Assembly (NCBI GenBank): GCA_002292955.1
Contig: DBCH01000086.1
Location: 1 to 6,610, forward strand
Length of the DNA: 6,610 nt
Reading direction: 5' to 3'
Source of the DNA: Microbacteriaceae bacterium UBA963
GTDB taxonomy: Bacteria; Actinomycetota; Actinomycetes; Actinomycetales; Microbacteriaceae
This document shows, in pieces, positions 1 to 6,204 of this stretch. The notes beneath the pieces were generated by a model that was not told where the DNA came from, searched no databases, and saw nothing but the letters and a program-made list of their open reading frames with translations. The position numbers and the translations under genes were made by a program. Every line of letters begins with the position of its first letter. Positions within the stretch are counted from its first letter, which is position 1.

Positions 1-773
1 TCGAGCAGGTGCGTTGCCGCCGTGTGCCGAAGGGCGTGTGGTCCGGCGGGGCCCGTGCCCGGAACAGAGGTGAGCAGGCCTGCCACCAGCTCGTAGACAG
101 CGCGCGCACCCAAGCGTGCGCCTCGGGCGCCAAGAAAAACGGCGTGACCGGATCGCTCCGTGACGAGCGCCGGGCGTGCACTCAGGTAAGTCGAAACGGC
201 CCGGGCCGCCGGAACGCCAAATGGCACCACGCGCTCCCTGTTGCCCTTACCCACCACGGCGGCGGTGTTGCGGGCCAGGTCAACCGCGTCGATGTCTAAT
301 GACACGAGTTCGGAAACGCGCATTCCCGAGGCGTAGAGCAGCTCGACGATGGCGTGATCTCGCAGGTCACCCGGCTCCCCCGACGATGCCCGCTGAGTCA
401 GTGCGTCTAACATCTGCGTCATACCCGCCTCGGTGACCACGCGCGGCAGACTGCGGTCGGGCTTGGGACTCTTGAGCCGAACGCCCGCGTCGCCGAGAGT
501 CACGCCGGTTCGTCGCATCCAGGCCGTAAAGGCGCGGGCACTGGCGGCGCGGCGGGCCAGGGTGGTCTGTGACAGCCCCGATTCGGCGCTGTGCCACAGC
601 CAGTCGCGCAGTACGGCCAGCGTGAGGTCGTCGGCATGCTCGACGCCGTGCGTGGCAGCGAAATCATTGAGTTCGGAAACGTCGCTGCCGTATGCCTTGA
701 CGGTGTTTGCCGATAGCGAGCGCTCGTGGGCGAGGTAGCCCACGAACGCGTCTTGGCACACGTCAAGGTTCAT
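1..773 (-). CDS. xerC: Tyrosine recombinase XerC (partial, C-terminus beyond the window)
   Basis: Site-specific tyrosine recombinase that, with XerD, resolves chromosome dimers at dif before cell division (family knowledge). The 257 visible codons, read from ATG at 773, show a SAM-like core-binding domain at about residues 7-90 (start FVGYLAHERSLSANTVKAY) and a catalytic domain from about 110. Visible catalytic residues are Arg152 in SGMRVSEL, Lys176 in GKGNRERVVPF, and His246 and Arg249 in HALRH. The frame runs off the left edge just after THLL, so the last His/Trp and the nucleophilic Tyr are not seen; this is a window cut, not a broken gene. The start is well bounded: an in-frame TGA lies two codons upstream of ATG773. 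No well-spaced Shine-Dalgarno is visible, since a GAGG sits only 1 nt from the ATG. It lies 70 nt after dprA, the usual actinobacterial position. XerD or another Xer-type integrase is possible, but the context favours XerC. Confidence 0.93.
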   Translation of the reverse strand, partial: MNLDVCQDAFVGYLAHERSLSANTVKAYGSDVSELNDFAATHGVEHADDLTLAVLRDWLWHSAESGLSQTTLARRAASARAFTAWMRRTGVTLGDAGVRLKSPKPDRSLPRVVTEAGMTQMLDALTQRASSGEPGDLRDHAIVELLYASGMRVSELVSLDIDAVDLARNTAAVVGKGNRERVVPFGVPAARAVSTYLSARPALVTERSGHAVFLGARGARLGARAVYELVAGLLTSVPGTGPAGPHALRHTAATHLL

Positions 774-843
774 GCCTCAAGCATGCTGGCGAGCACCGTC
801 GCGCGGATGCTACACACGCGCAGAATGGGGAATTGTGGTCTGG
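774..843 (-). other. dprA-xerC intergenic spacer
   Basis: This 70-nt spacer separates the dprA stop from the xerC start. It holds a 5-bp inverted repeat (GCGCG/CGCGC with an 11-nt loop, near 802-822) without a T tract, so it is not a convincing terminator. No good -35/-10 pair is visible. A four-codon frame (ATG at 784, TGA at 772-770) ends in an ATGA overlap with the xerC start. XerC is probably read through from dprA, but that is inference. Confidence 0.4.
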
Positions 844-2139
844 TCACGATGATGGCGATTGAGCCACAGTTTTTCTCACCCATCCGGTAGCCCGCTCGGA
901 AACGAGGTCAGACATGTTCAAGAGTCCGAGAATTGCGGTTGTCTGCTCAACGGAAAGCCCCGAGTCGCGGGCAATCTTCTCGGGTGTCCGCGCCGACCTC
1001 TCTGACAGGGCATCGACAACTCGCACGGCGAAGGGGTGGATGTCCTCGAGCGACGGTTCTGCGGGGTGCTTGCTGGAGGAGGGATTCGTGGGGTTTGTCG
1101 CCCCTGTGCCCAGCAGGCTCGCCACGAGCTGGGCCACCTCTTCGGCCGACGTGACACACACGGCGGGCGTTTCCCGAAGCAGCCGGTGGCAACCGGCCGA
1201 ACTCGCGCTGGTCACCGGACCGGGAACCGCACCCACGGGTCGCTCGAGAGCCAAGGCGTGGTGGGCGGTGTTGAGGGAACCCGACCGCCAGCCGGCCTCC
1301 ATGACCGCGGTGGCCTGGCCGAGAGCGGCGATGAGCCGATTGCGTTGCAAAAATCGCCAGCGGGTAGGCGCCCAGCCGCACGGAAGCTCGCTCACGACAA
1401 TCCCGACGTCGATGATGCGTTTGAGCAGCGTGTCGTGTCCGCTGGGGTACAACCGATCAACGCCCCCGGCCAAGACGGCCACCGTGGTGCCTTCGCTGGC
1501 CAAGGCCGCGCGATGGGCCATGCCGTCGATGCCATAGGCGGCACCCGACACAACTGCAAAGCCGCGATCGCACAGGCCGGCAACAATCTCCATGGTGACG
1601 TGTTCGCCGTATCCCGTTGAGGCCCGAGCACCGACCACGGACACGCTCCTGCGGGTTGCACCCAACGCTGCCGATGATCCGCGAAACCACAGTCCCGCGG
1701 GTCGATGCGCACCCAGGTCGTCGAGTTGAGCGGGCCAGTGCTCATCTCCCGGAATCGTGAATGAGACGCCAAGCCGGGCGGCTCGCTCGAGATGCCCGCT
1801 CGCTTCGGAAGCGCTCAGCCGCGGACGCCACCGGCTGAACGCCTCAGCAATCACCTCGGCCAGGGTCTCGTGGCCCTCGCCTGAATCGCTCCCCAGTCTC
1901 TCGGCAACACGCGCCGCCATGCGCTGTGGCGTTTCGTCGGAGATGAGGCACTCGAGTGACTGGTGATGGCCGAGCGCCGACCACAGCATGCCCGCCACGC
2001 GGTCCCCCGGCTCCACGATGCCCGACCAGGCTGCCCGGGCGAAGACCTCGCACGCCGACTCTTCGGTTGGTTGCTCCGCACGGACAGCGCCAACCATGTG
2101 CACAAGCTCGCTCTGCGAAAAAGCACCAAAAGTTTTCAT
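844..2139 (-). CDS. dprA: DNA-processing protein DprA (Smf family)
   Basis: DprA binds incoming single-stranded DNA during natural transformation and loads RecA on it. It is also widely kept in bacteria not known to be competent (family knowledge). The 431-aa product has a divergent N-terminal region (about 1-120). A Rossmann-like DprA domain follows at about 120-335, with VVGARAS (168-174), SGAAYGID (198-205), AVLAGGVDRLYP (221-232), QRNRLIAAL (265-273) and the SGSLNTA and GAVPGPV segments. A Pro/Ser/Thr-rich linker (342-366) leads to a C-terminal DprA winged helix (about 367-423). The ATG at 2139 is chosen because its A begins the ATGA overlap with the comM stop and AAGGAG lies 7 nt upstream. 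An open frame continues upstream in the same frame, but it is only a shadow of comM. The product is longer than minimal DprA proteins because of the N-terminal region, which I recall being common in Micrococcales. No damaged motif is seen. Confidence 0.96.
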   Translation of the reverse strand: MKTFGAFSQSELVHMVGAVRAEQPTEESACEVFARAAWSGIVEPGDRVAGMLWSALGHHQSLECLISDETPQRMAARVAERLGSDSGEGHETLAEVIAEAFSRWRPRLSASEASGHLERAARLGVSFTIPGDEHWPAQLDDLGAHRPAGLWFRGSSAALGATRRSVSVVGARASTGYGEHVTMEIVAGLCDRGFAVVSGAAYGIDGMAHRAALASEGTTVAVLAGGVDRLYPSGHDTLLKRIIDVGIVVSELPCGWAPTRWRFLQRNRLIAALGQATAVMEAGWRSGSLNTAHHALALERPVGAVPGPVTSASSAGCHRLLRETPAVCVTSAEEVAQLVASLLGTGATNPTNPSSSKHPAEPSLEDIHPFAVRVVDALSERSARTPEKIARDSGLSVEQTTAILGLLNMSDLVSERATGWVRKTVAQSPSS

Positions 2140-3677
2140 GCGGCAACTCCTTGTCTGAGAAAAAGTGCTCGACCAACGTGATCGAGCGTGGGTAGCGTGG
2201 CGCCATCGACATCGGCCAAGGTCCAGGCAACCCGCAAGACGCGGTCGTAGCCGCGCATGCTCAGGCCACCGCGCTCGAGTCCCCTGTCGATGGGTCGCGT
2301 TACTGCCGCGGGAAGACGAAGGTGTCGGCTTCGCAGATAGGCGCCGTCGACGTCGGCATTGGTGCGCCAGGCCGTGGAACGAAGTCGCTCCGCAGCGCAG
2401 GCGCGCGCGACAATTACGCGCTCCCGGGCCTGCGCCGAGGAGACCCGCGGCATGTCGGCGCTCACTCCCCGGGGAATGGTCGCTTTGGCGACACTCAGGT
2501 GAATGTCCACCCGATCGAGCAACGGACCAGACAGGCGAGCGAGATATCGTCGGCGCGCCATGGGCGGGCACGAGCACTCGCTGCGCGGCACGCCGTAGTT
2601 TCCGCACGGGCACGGGTTGGCGGCCATCACGAGTTGAAATCGGGCGGGGAATGTTGCCCGCGCGCTCGCCCGCAGAATGTTGACGGATCCCGTCTCGAGC
2701 GGTTCCCGCAGGCAGTCGAGAACCGCAGAATGAAACTCGGGTGCCTCGTCGAGAAACAGAACTCCCCCGCTGGCGCGGGTAACCGCCCCGGGCCGGATCA
2801 CGACACCGCCGCCACCCACCATGGCCGCTGCCGTGGCGGTGTGGTGAGGTGCCTCGAACGGTGGGGTGGTGTCGATTTCGCTGAGGGCCGTGAGTTCGGT
2901 GAGCGACCGCACACACGCGGCCTGGGTGGCCTGTTCGCGTGTGAGGGGAGGCAGTATTCCGGGAAGTCGCTGCGCCAACATGGTCTTGCCCGCTCCCGGT
3001 GGTCCGAGCAAAAACAGATGGTGCCCGCCGGCAGCCGCCGTGACGAGGGCGTCGACCGCATCGGGTTGCCCAAGCACGTCGGCGAGATCGAGCGGCTGTG
3101 CCGAAGCCCGCTCGCGCTCTGCTGGCGGCTCGAGCAGAAGGGGTTGCACCGGCGCGGAGGGAATGTTGGCGCCCGCGTGAATCGCGGCCTCGCGCAACGA
3201 GGGAACCCCCACAACACGTATGCCCTCGACGAGTGACGCTTCATCCACGTTTGCCGTGGGCACGAGCACGCTTCGTGCACCGGCGTCACGCGCGGCGAGC
3301 GTGGCGGGAAGAATGCCGGCGGTGGGACGTAGTCGGCCGTCCAGCGCGAGTTCGCCCAGAAGCACAGCTTCCTCAACGCCTCCGCCCGGAACAAGGCCCA
3401 GCGCCACGAGAATGGCGACCGCGATAGCGAGGTCGAAGGCCGACCCCTGCTTGGGGAGCGCGGCGGGAGAGAGGTTGACGGTGAGTTTGCGCGCGGGAAG
3501 ATCAACGCCTGAGTTTGCGAGTGCCGATCGCACCCGCTCGGCTGCCTCCCCCAGCGCGCGATCCGTCAGGCCGATGAGTGACATGCCCGGCAAACCTGCT
3601 CGCGCATCCACCTCGATGTCGACGGGGATGCCGCGCAGTCCCACGAGAGCCAGCGACCGGGCGTACCCGAGGCTCAT
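2136..3677 (-). CDS. comM: YifB/ComM family Mg-chelatase-like AAA+ ATPase
   Basis: AAA+ ATPase; Vibrio cholerae ComM is a hexameric helicase that promotes branch migration when transformed DNA is integrated (established knowledge). Most actinobacterial members are untested. The 513-aa product has the full layout. An N-terminal ChlI-like domain (about 1-170) opens with SLGYARSLALVGL and includes DLPARKLTVNLSPAALPKQG. The AAA+ core carries Walker A GPPGAGKT (225-232), Walker B VLFLDE (306-311), the sensor region AANPCPCG (352-359), and LSGPLLDRVDIH (382-393) with the probable arginine finger. The C-terminal Mg-chelatase domain starts near 412. Cys356, Cys358, Cys368 and Cys370 form a CxC-x9-CxC cluster typical of the family and probably metal-binding. 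The ATG at 3677 gives an ATGA overlap with the yraN stop and has GGAG 7 nt upstream (3685-3688). A longer frame reaching 3938 is rejected because it overlaps yraN and its extension is Arg-rich, non-homologous sequence. The length is normal for YifB. Confidence 0.96.
   Translation of the reverse strand: MSLGYARSLALVGLRGIPVDIEVDARAGLPGMSLIGLTDRALGEAAERVRSALANSGVDLPARKLTVNLSPAALPKQGSAFDLAIAVAILVALGLVPGGGVEEAVLLGELALDGRLRPTAGILPATLAARDAGARSVLVPTANVDEASLVEGIRVVGVPSLREAAIHAGANIPSAPVQPLLLEPPAERERASAQPLDLADVLGQPDAVDALVTAAAGGHHLFLLGPPGAGKTMLAQRLPGILPPLTREQATQAACVRSLTELTALSEIDTTPPFEAPHHTATAAAMVGGGGVVIRPGAVTRASGGVLFLDEAPEFHSAVLDCLREPLETGSVNILRASARATFPARFQLVMAANPCPCGNYGVPRSECSCPPMARRRYLARLSGPLLDRVDIHLSVAKATIPRGVSADMPRVSSAQARERVIVARACAAERLRSTAWRTNADVDGAYLRSRHLRLPAAVTRPIDRGLERGGLSMRGYDRVLRVAWTLADVDGATLPTLDHVGRALFLRQGVAA
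2147..2152 (-). promoter_or_regulatory. Shine-Dalgarno of dprA
   Basis: AAGGAG on the minus strand, 7 nt before ATG2139 and inside the last codons of comM. It fixes the dprA start against a much longer open frame upstream and suggests independent ribosome recruitment in addition to coupling through the ATGA overlap. Confidence 0.85.
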
Positions 3678-4054
3678 CGCCAGACTCCGGTGAGGTGCTC
3701 GACCGTCGCCGGTTGACTCGAGTGCATGAGGACGGCGATGGCGTCTATGCGCACGCTCGAGAATGTGTGGGACTGGGCCGCGCACCAGAGGCCTGCCAGG
3801 GCGCGAAGTCGCGTCAGTTTTAAGGCCGTGATGGCCTCGAACGGATGGCCCGCAGAAAGCGAGGAGCGTGTCTTGACCTCGACCACAACGAGGGAGTATT
3901 CGTGGCGGGCGACGATATCGATCTCGCCCGCGCTGCATCGCCAGTTGCGGTCGATGACCTCATAGCCGCGCGCGAGCAGGTATTCAGCCGCGATGTCTTC
4001 GCCGCGTTTGCCCAATAGGGATCGTGGTGCTGGTCGTTCTGATTGCCGTCGCAT
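3674..4054 (-). CDS. YraN family protein (UPF0102), PD-(D/E)XK nuclease-like
   Basis: Small protein of the YraN/UPF0102 family, which has a predicted Holliday-junction-resolvase-like endonuclease fold. Its cellular role is not established. The 126-aa product shows the family marks in order: GKRGEDIAAEYLLARGY (15-31), RNWRC (36-40), SAGEIDIVAR (41-50) and VVVEVKTRSS (56-65). Glu44, Asp46, Glu59 and Lys61 match the PD-(D/E)XK-type catalytic core. The C-terminal segment VRIDAIAVL...VEHLTGVW is also typical. I chose ATG4054 because GGAGG lies 4 nt upstream and the homology begins shortly after it. A GTG at 4084 would add ten residues with no support. The TGA stop overlaps the comM start as ATGA. 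In many bacteria yraN sits beside other DNA-processing genes, as here, but a specific substrate cannot be read from the sequence. Confidence 0.93.
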   Translation of the reverse strand: MRRQSERPAPRSLLGKRGEDIAAEYLLARGYEVIDRNWRCSAGEIDIVARHEYSLVVVEVKTRSSLSAGHPFEAITALKLTRLRALAGLWCAAQSHTFSSVRIDAIAVLMHSSQPATVEHLTGVWR

Positions 4055-4220
4055 GTCGCCTCCAGGGCGAGCATGGCGGCACACGTGAACTCAACAGCCT
4101 CGGAAGCAAAGCCCGGTGAAGTATTGCGACAAGTCAGCAGCGTGCAGGACAGGCAACGTGAACGACAGGCCGAGCTCCAGACGGCGGCGATTTCGCGAGC
4201 CATCCGCTATCCCAACACGC
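4055..4220 (-). other. 166-nt gap between the DUF2469 gene and yraN
   Basis: This is the longest non-coding stretch in the window and it breaks an otherwise packed operon. I see no terminator with a T tract and no clear -35/-10 pair. A weak interrupted hairpin lies at about 4183-4202. A minus-strand frame starting with ATG at 4203 crosses the gap and runs on out of frame inside yraN; its residues are Cys-rich and its codon use is unlike the neighbours, so I do not call it a gene. The gap may hold an internal promoter or an untranslated leader for yraN-comM-dprA, but the sequence does not show which. Confidence 0.45.
4059..4063 (-). promoter_or_regulatory. Shine-Dalgarno of yraN
   Basis: GGAGG on the minus strand, 4 nt before ATG4054. 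It decides between this start and the upstream in-frame GTG at 4084, which has no comparable site. Confidence 0.75.
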
Positions 4221-4541
4221 CTACTCGTCGAGCGCGAGTTCCTTGGGCAGTTCGAACTCCTTGAGCGAGAGCTCTTCAACGTTGACGTCTTTGAACGTCA
4301 TGACGCGAACATTCTTGACGAAGCGATCCGAGCGGTAGATGTCCCACACCCACACGTCGGTCATCACAATCTCGAAGTAGAAGTCGGTCTCGGTGTCTTT
4401 GCGCTCGAGGTTTACCTCGTTGGCCAGATAAAACCGGCGCTCTGTCTCAATGACGTACTTGAACTGACCGGCAACATCCCGGTACTCCCGATACAGGGCC
4501 AGCTCGGCCTCACGCTCGTAGTCGTCAAAGTCTTCGTCCAT
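4221..4541 (-). CDS. DUF2469 family protein, function unknown
   Basis: Conserved small actinobacterial protein of family DUF2469, the family of Mycobacterium tuberculosis Rv2901c; no function is established. The 106-aa product is strongly acidic at both ends (start MDEDFDDYEREAEL). Family-typical blocks are IETERRFYLANEVNLER (31-47), DFYFEIVMTDVWVWDIYRSD (53-72) and VKNVRVMTFKDVNVEEL (75-91). There is no signal peptide, membrane segment or cysteine, so a soluble cytoplasmic protein is expected. ATG4541 has AGGA (4551-4554) 9 nt upstream, overlapping the rnhB stop codon; only 11 nt separate the genes, so the two are very probably translated from one message. Its fixed place next to rnhB suggests a link to nucleic-acid metabolism or simply co-regulation, but this is inference from context alone. 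Confidence 0.95.
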   Translation of the reverse strand: MDEDFDDYEREAELALYREYRDVAGQFKYVIETERRFYLANEVNLERKDTETDFYFEIVMTDVWVWDIYRSDRFVKNVRVMTFKDVNVEELSLKEFELPKELALDE

Positions 4542-4552
4542 TTGGTTCCATC

Positions 4553-5248
4553 CTACGTCTCGTCGCGAGAATCAGGCAGGGCGTCTCCATCTGAATCGAT
4601 TCTCGACGCCGTATCGGGATTGCCGCGCAGCCAGGTTCGGCGATGCCACTCGGTCGGCCCGTGCTCGGCGATGGCAGCCATATGGGTGGCGGCGCCGTAA
4701 CCCTTGTTGCCGTCCCACCCGAATTCGGGATGTTCGGCGGCGAGCGACACCATGATTTCGTCGCGCCACACCTTGGCCACCACCGATGCGCCCGCAACAA
4801 CGCCACAGTCTTGATCCGCCTTGATCCGGGTGACCACGTTCAAGGGCGAGTTCAACACCGGCGTGAGCCAGTCGTGCTTTCCGTCGAGCAGCACAACGCC
4901 CTCAGCCACGGGAACGCCGAGCTCATGCAGGGCCACGAGAGCACGGTGGCCGGCCAATCCGAGGCAGCGCGTGATGCCGAGCTCATCAATCTCGGCAGCC
5001 GACGCCTCGCCCACAGCACACGCACCCCAGGCCCGCACCAGAGGATCGAGCGCCACGCGACGCTGTGCCGAGATGAGTTTGGAGTCGCGCAGGCCTTCGG
5101 GAAAATCATCCGCAACACTGATGGCGCACACGCCCACGGCAACCGGGCCGGCTAGGGCGCCACGGCCCACTTCATCCATGCCAATAATCAGGCGCGCCCC
5201 GGAGGCAAACATTTCTCGCTCGAGGGTGAGCGTGGGTTCAGCAACCAC
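4553..5248 (-). CDS. rnhB: Ribonuclease HII
   Basis: Endonuclease that cuts the RNA strand of RNA/DNA hybrids and incises at single ribonucleotides misincorporated in DNA. The 231-aa product carries the acidic active site: Asp25 and Glu26 in GMDEVGRGALAGP (with the GRG substrate motif at 28-30), Asp122 in LLDGKHDW, and Asp145 in IKADQD. Other type-2 marks are ASVVAKVWRD (154-163) and NKGYGAATH (181-189) with the conserved Tyr184. The start is a GTG at 5248, two bases after the lepB stop. It has no strong Shine-Dalgarno (only GGTGG about 15 nt upstream), so translation may depend on coupling to lepB. The next Met is residue 13, and the PTLTLERE segment before it fits relatives as I recall them, so I keep the GTG. 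The last 20 or so residues after the catalytic domain form an acidic tail with an EF-hand-like spacing of Asp (218, 220, 222, 226, 229), not needed for the fold. Confidence 0.96.
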   Translation of the reverse strand: MVAEPTLTLEREMFASGARLIIGMDEVGRGALAGPVAVGVCAISVADDFPEGLRDSKLISAQRRVALDPLVRAWGACAVGEASAAEIDELGITRCLGLAGHRALVALHELGVPVAEGVVLLDGKHDWLTPVLNSPLNVVTRIKADQDCGVVAGASVVAKVWRDEIMVSLAAEHPEFGWDGNKGYGAATHMAAIAEHGPTEWHRRTWLRGNPDTASRIDSDGDALPDSRDET

Positions 5249-5250
5249 GG

Positions 5251-6075
5251 CTAGTTGCGCGGCGCCACCGTGGGCGTTGTGTTGGTCTCGGTTGTGAGCG
5301 CCTCAGGTTCCGGAACCAACGCGAACGTCTCCGGATAGTTGCTCAGCCACTTCCAGTGCTGGATGGGCCACGACACCACAAAAGCCCGGCCGACCACGTC
5401 TTTCACGGTGACAAATCCCTGACCAGGTTTGTCAATGTTGAAACGAGAATCGAGGGAGTTGTAGCGGTTGTCGCCCATCACCCAGAGCGACTGAGCGGGC
5501 ACGGTCACAGTGAAATCAACCTCCGAGGCACGGGTGACACCCTCAGGGAGCTTGATGTACGGCTCGATGAGCGGAATACCGTTGACCGTGAGCTGACCAG
5601 TGGGCGTGCAACACACAACGGTGTCGCCGGCCAGACCAATCACCCGCTTGATGAGGTGACCGTCGTTATCAGGCGACGCAAGACCGAACAGTGAAAGCAC
5701 CCAGTCCACTCCCTGCTGAACAGGAGACGTCGAAACCGGTGGGCGGGCGGGAAGCCAGCCACCCGGGTCCTTGAACACAATCACGTCACCGTGGGTCACC
5801 GGGATGATGTCGGGCACGAGTTCGTTGACAATCACCTTGTCGGCAATGTTCTGGTTGGGGTTTCCCATCAGCGTGTTTTCCATCGACGCCGACGGAATAT
5901 AGAACGACCGAATCAGGAATGTTTTGACCAGAAAAGACACGACGATGGCGATGGCAAGAATAACCAGCACGTCGCGAAGGAAGATGAGAACGGCCATGCC
6001 GGGCGACCGTTGAACCTTGGGTTTCTTGCCCGGAGAGGTGACCACGGCGTCTGTGGACGGTGAGTCAGTCGGCAT
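5251..6075 (-). CDS. lepB: Signal peptidase I
   Basis: Membrane-bound serine/lysine protease that removes signal peptides from exported proteins at the outer face of the cytoplasmic membrane. The 274-aa product has a Pro/Lys-containing cytoplasmic N-terminus (1-28), one transmembrane segment (about 29-51) and an extracytoplasmic peptidase S26 domain. Catalytic Ser64 is in IPSASMENTL and catalytic Lys143 in HLIKRVIGLAGD. The GDNRYNSLDSR box is at 201-211 and a family-typical hydrophobic QGVDWVLSLFGLAS insert at about 121-134. A Cys pair at 155-156 follows GDTVV. The C-terminal 25 residues are a Thr/Pro/Glu-rich tail. ATG6075 is the first possible start because an in-frame TGA lies six codons upstream; the ribosome site is weak (AAGAACGG). 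The gene opens a transcription unit after the rplS terminator, and rnhB follows its stop after 2 nt. Confidence 0.97.
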   Translation of the reverse strand: MPTDSPSTDAVVTSPGKKPKVQRSPGMAVLIFLRDVLVILAIAIVVSFLVKTFLIRSFYIPSASMENTLMGNPNQNIADKVIVNELVPDIIPVTHGDVIVFKDPGGWLPARPPVSTSPVQQGVDWVLSLFGLASPDNDGHLIKRVIGLAGDTVVCCTPTGQLTVNGIPLIEPYIKLPEGVTRASEVDFTVTVPAQSLWVMGDNRYNSLDSRFNIDKPGQGFVTVKDVVGRAFVVSWPIQHWKWLSNYPETFALVPEPEALTTETNTTPTVAPRN

Positions 6076-6113
6076 TGACGGCCGTTCTTGTCAGAGGCGG
6101 GAGGGGTGAGCCC

Positions 6114-6119
6114 AGTCTA
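6114..6119 (-). promoter_or_regulatory. Possible -10 element of a lepB promoter
   Basis: TAGACT on the minus strand, about 38 nt before the lepB ATG and after the rplS terminator. It keeps the TAnnnT pattern, but no good -35 box is seen 16-18 nt upstream. A promoter is expected here because the terminator cuts off rplS transcription; this exact site is a guess. Confidence 0.2.
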
Positions 6120-6148
6120 CGAGGGCGCAGGGTGTGAGAAGGCTGTGG

Positions 6149-6180
6149 AAAAGCCCGGCGACACTCTCGTGTCGTCGGGC
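6149..6180 (-). terminator. Rho-independent terminator downstream of rplS
   Basis: On the minus strand the stem is GCCCG-A-CGACAC, loop GAGA, then GTGTCG-C-CGGGC, directly followed by TTTTCC. That is eleven base pairs with one A-C mismatch and a GNRA-type tetraloop. It begins 24 nt after the rplS stop. The T tract is short, as is common in GC-rich bacteria. On the plus strand no T run follows, so it acts in one direction. Confidence 0.85.
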
Positions 6181-6204
6181 CCTTCTGCCGAGCTTTCGCG
6201 CAAG

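Noticed and set aside
1..773. Possible truncated recombinase or mobile-element remnant at the left edge
   Set aside because: The frame is intact up to the window edge with all visible catalytic residues, and the position after dprA is the normal one for xerC, so the cut is only the window boundary.
914..1537. 207-codon open frame on the plus strand
   Set aside because: It is antisense to the dprA Rossmann and winged-helix regions, its composition is Ser/Arg/Ala-rich, and no motif is seen; it is a shadow.
2140..2916. Upstream extension of the dprA frame
   Set aside because: The extension overlaps most of the 3' half of comM and has no homology; the ATG at 2139 with AAGGAG explains the start.
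2322..3236. 304-codon open frame on the plus strand
   Set aside because: It lies antisense to comM, whose frame has full AAA+ motifs. Its translation is Arg/Gly-rich with no recognisable domain. Long antisense frames are expected in GC-rich genes.
3678..3938. 87-residue N-terminal extension of comM
   Set aside because: It overlaps yraN, is Arg/His/Pro-rich, and precedes the normal YifB start at SLGYARS with its own GGAG.
4183..4202. Weak hairpin after the DUF2469 gene as a terminator
   Set aside because: It has about six interrupted pairs and no following T run on the minus strand.
3820..4203. Minus-strand 127-codon frame starting in the DUF2469-yraN gap
   Set aside because: Most of it lies out of frame inside yraN, and the part in the gap has unusual Cys content and weak third-position bias; no ribosome site is clear.
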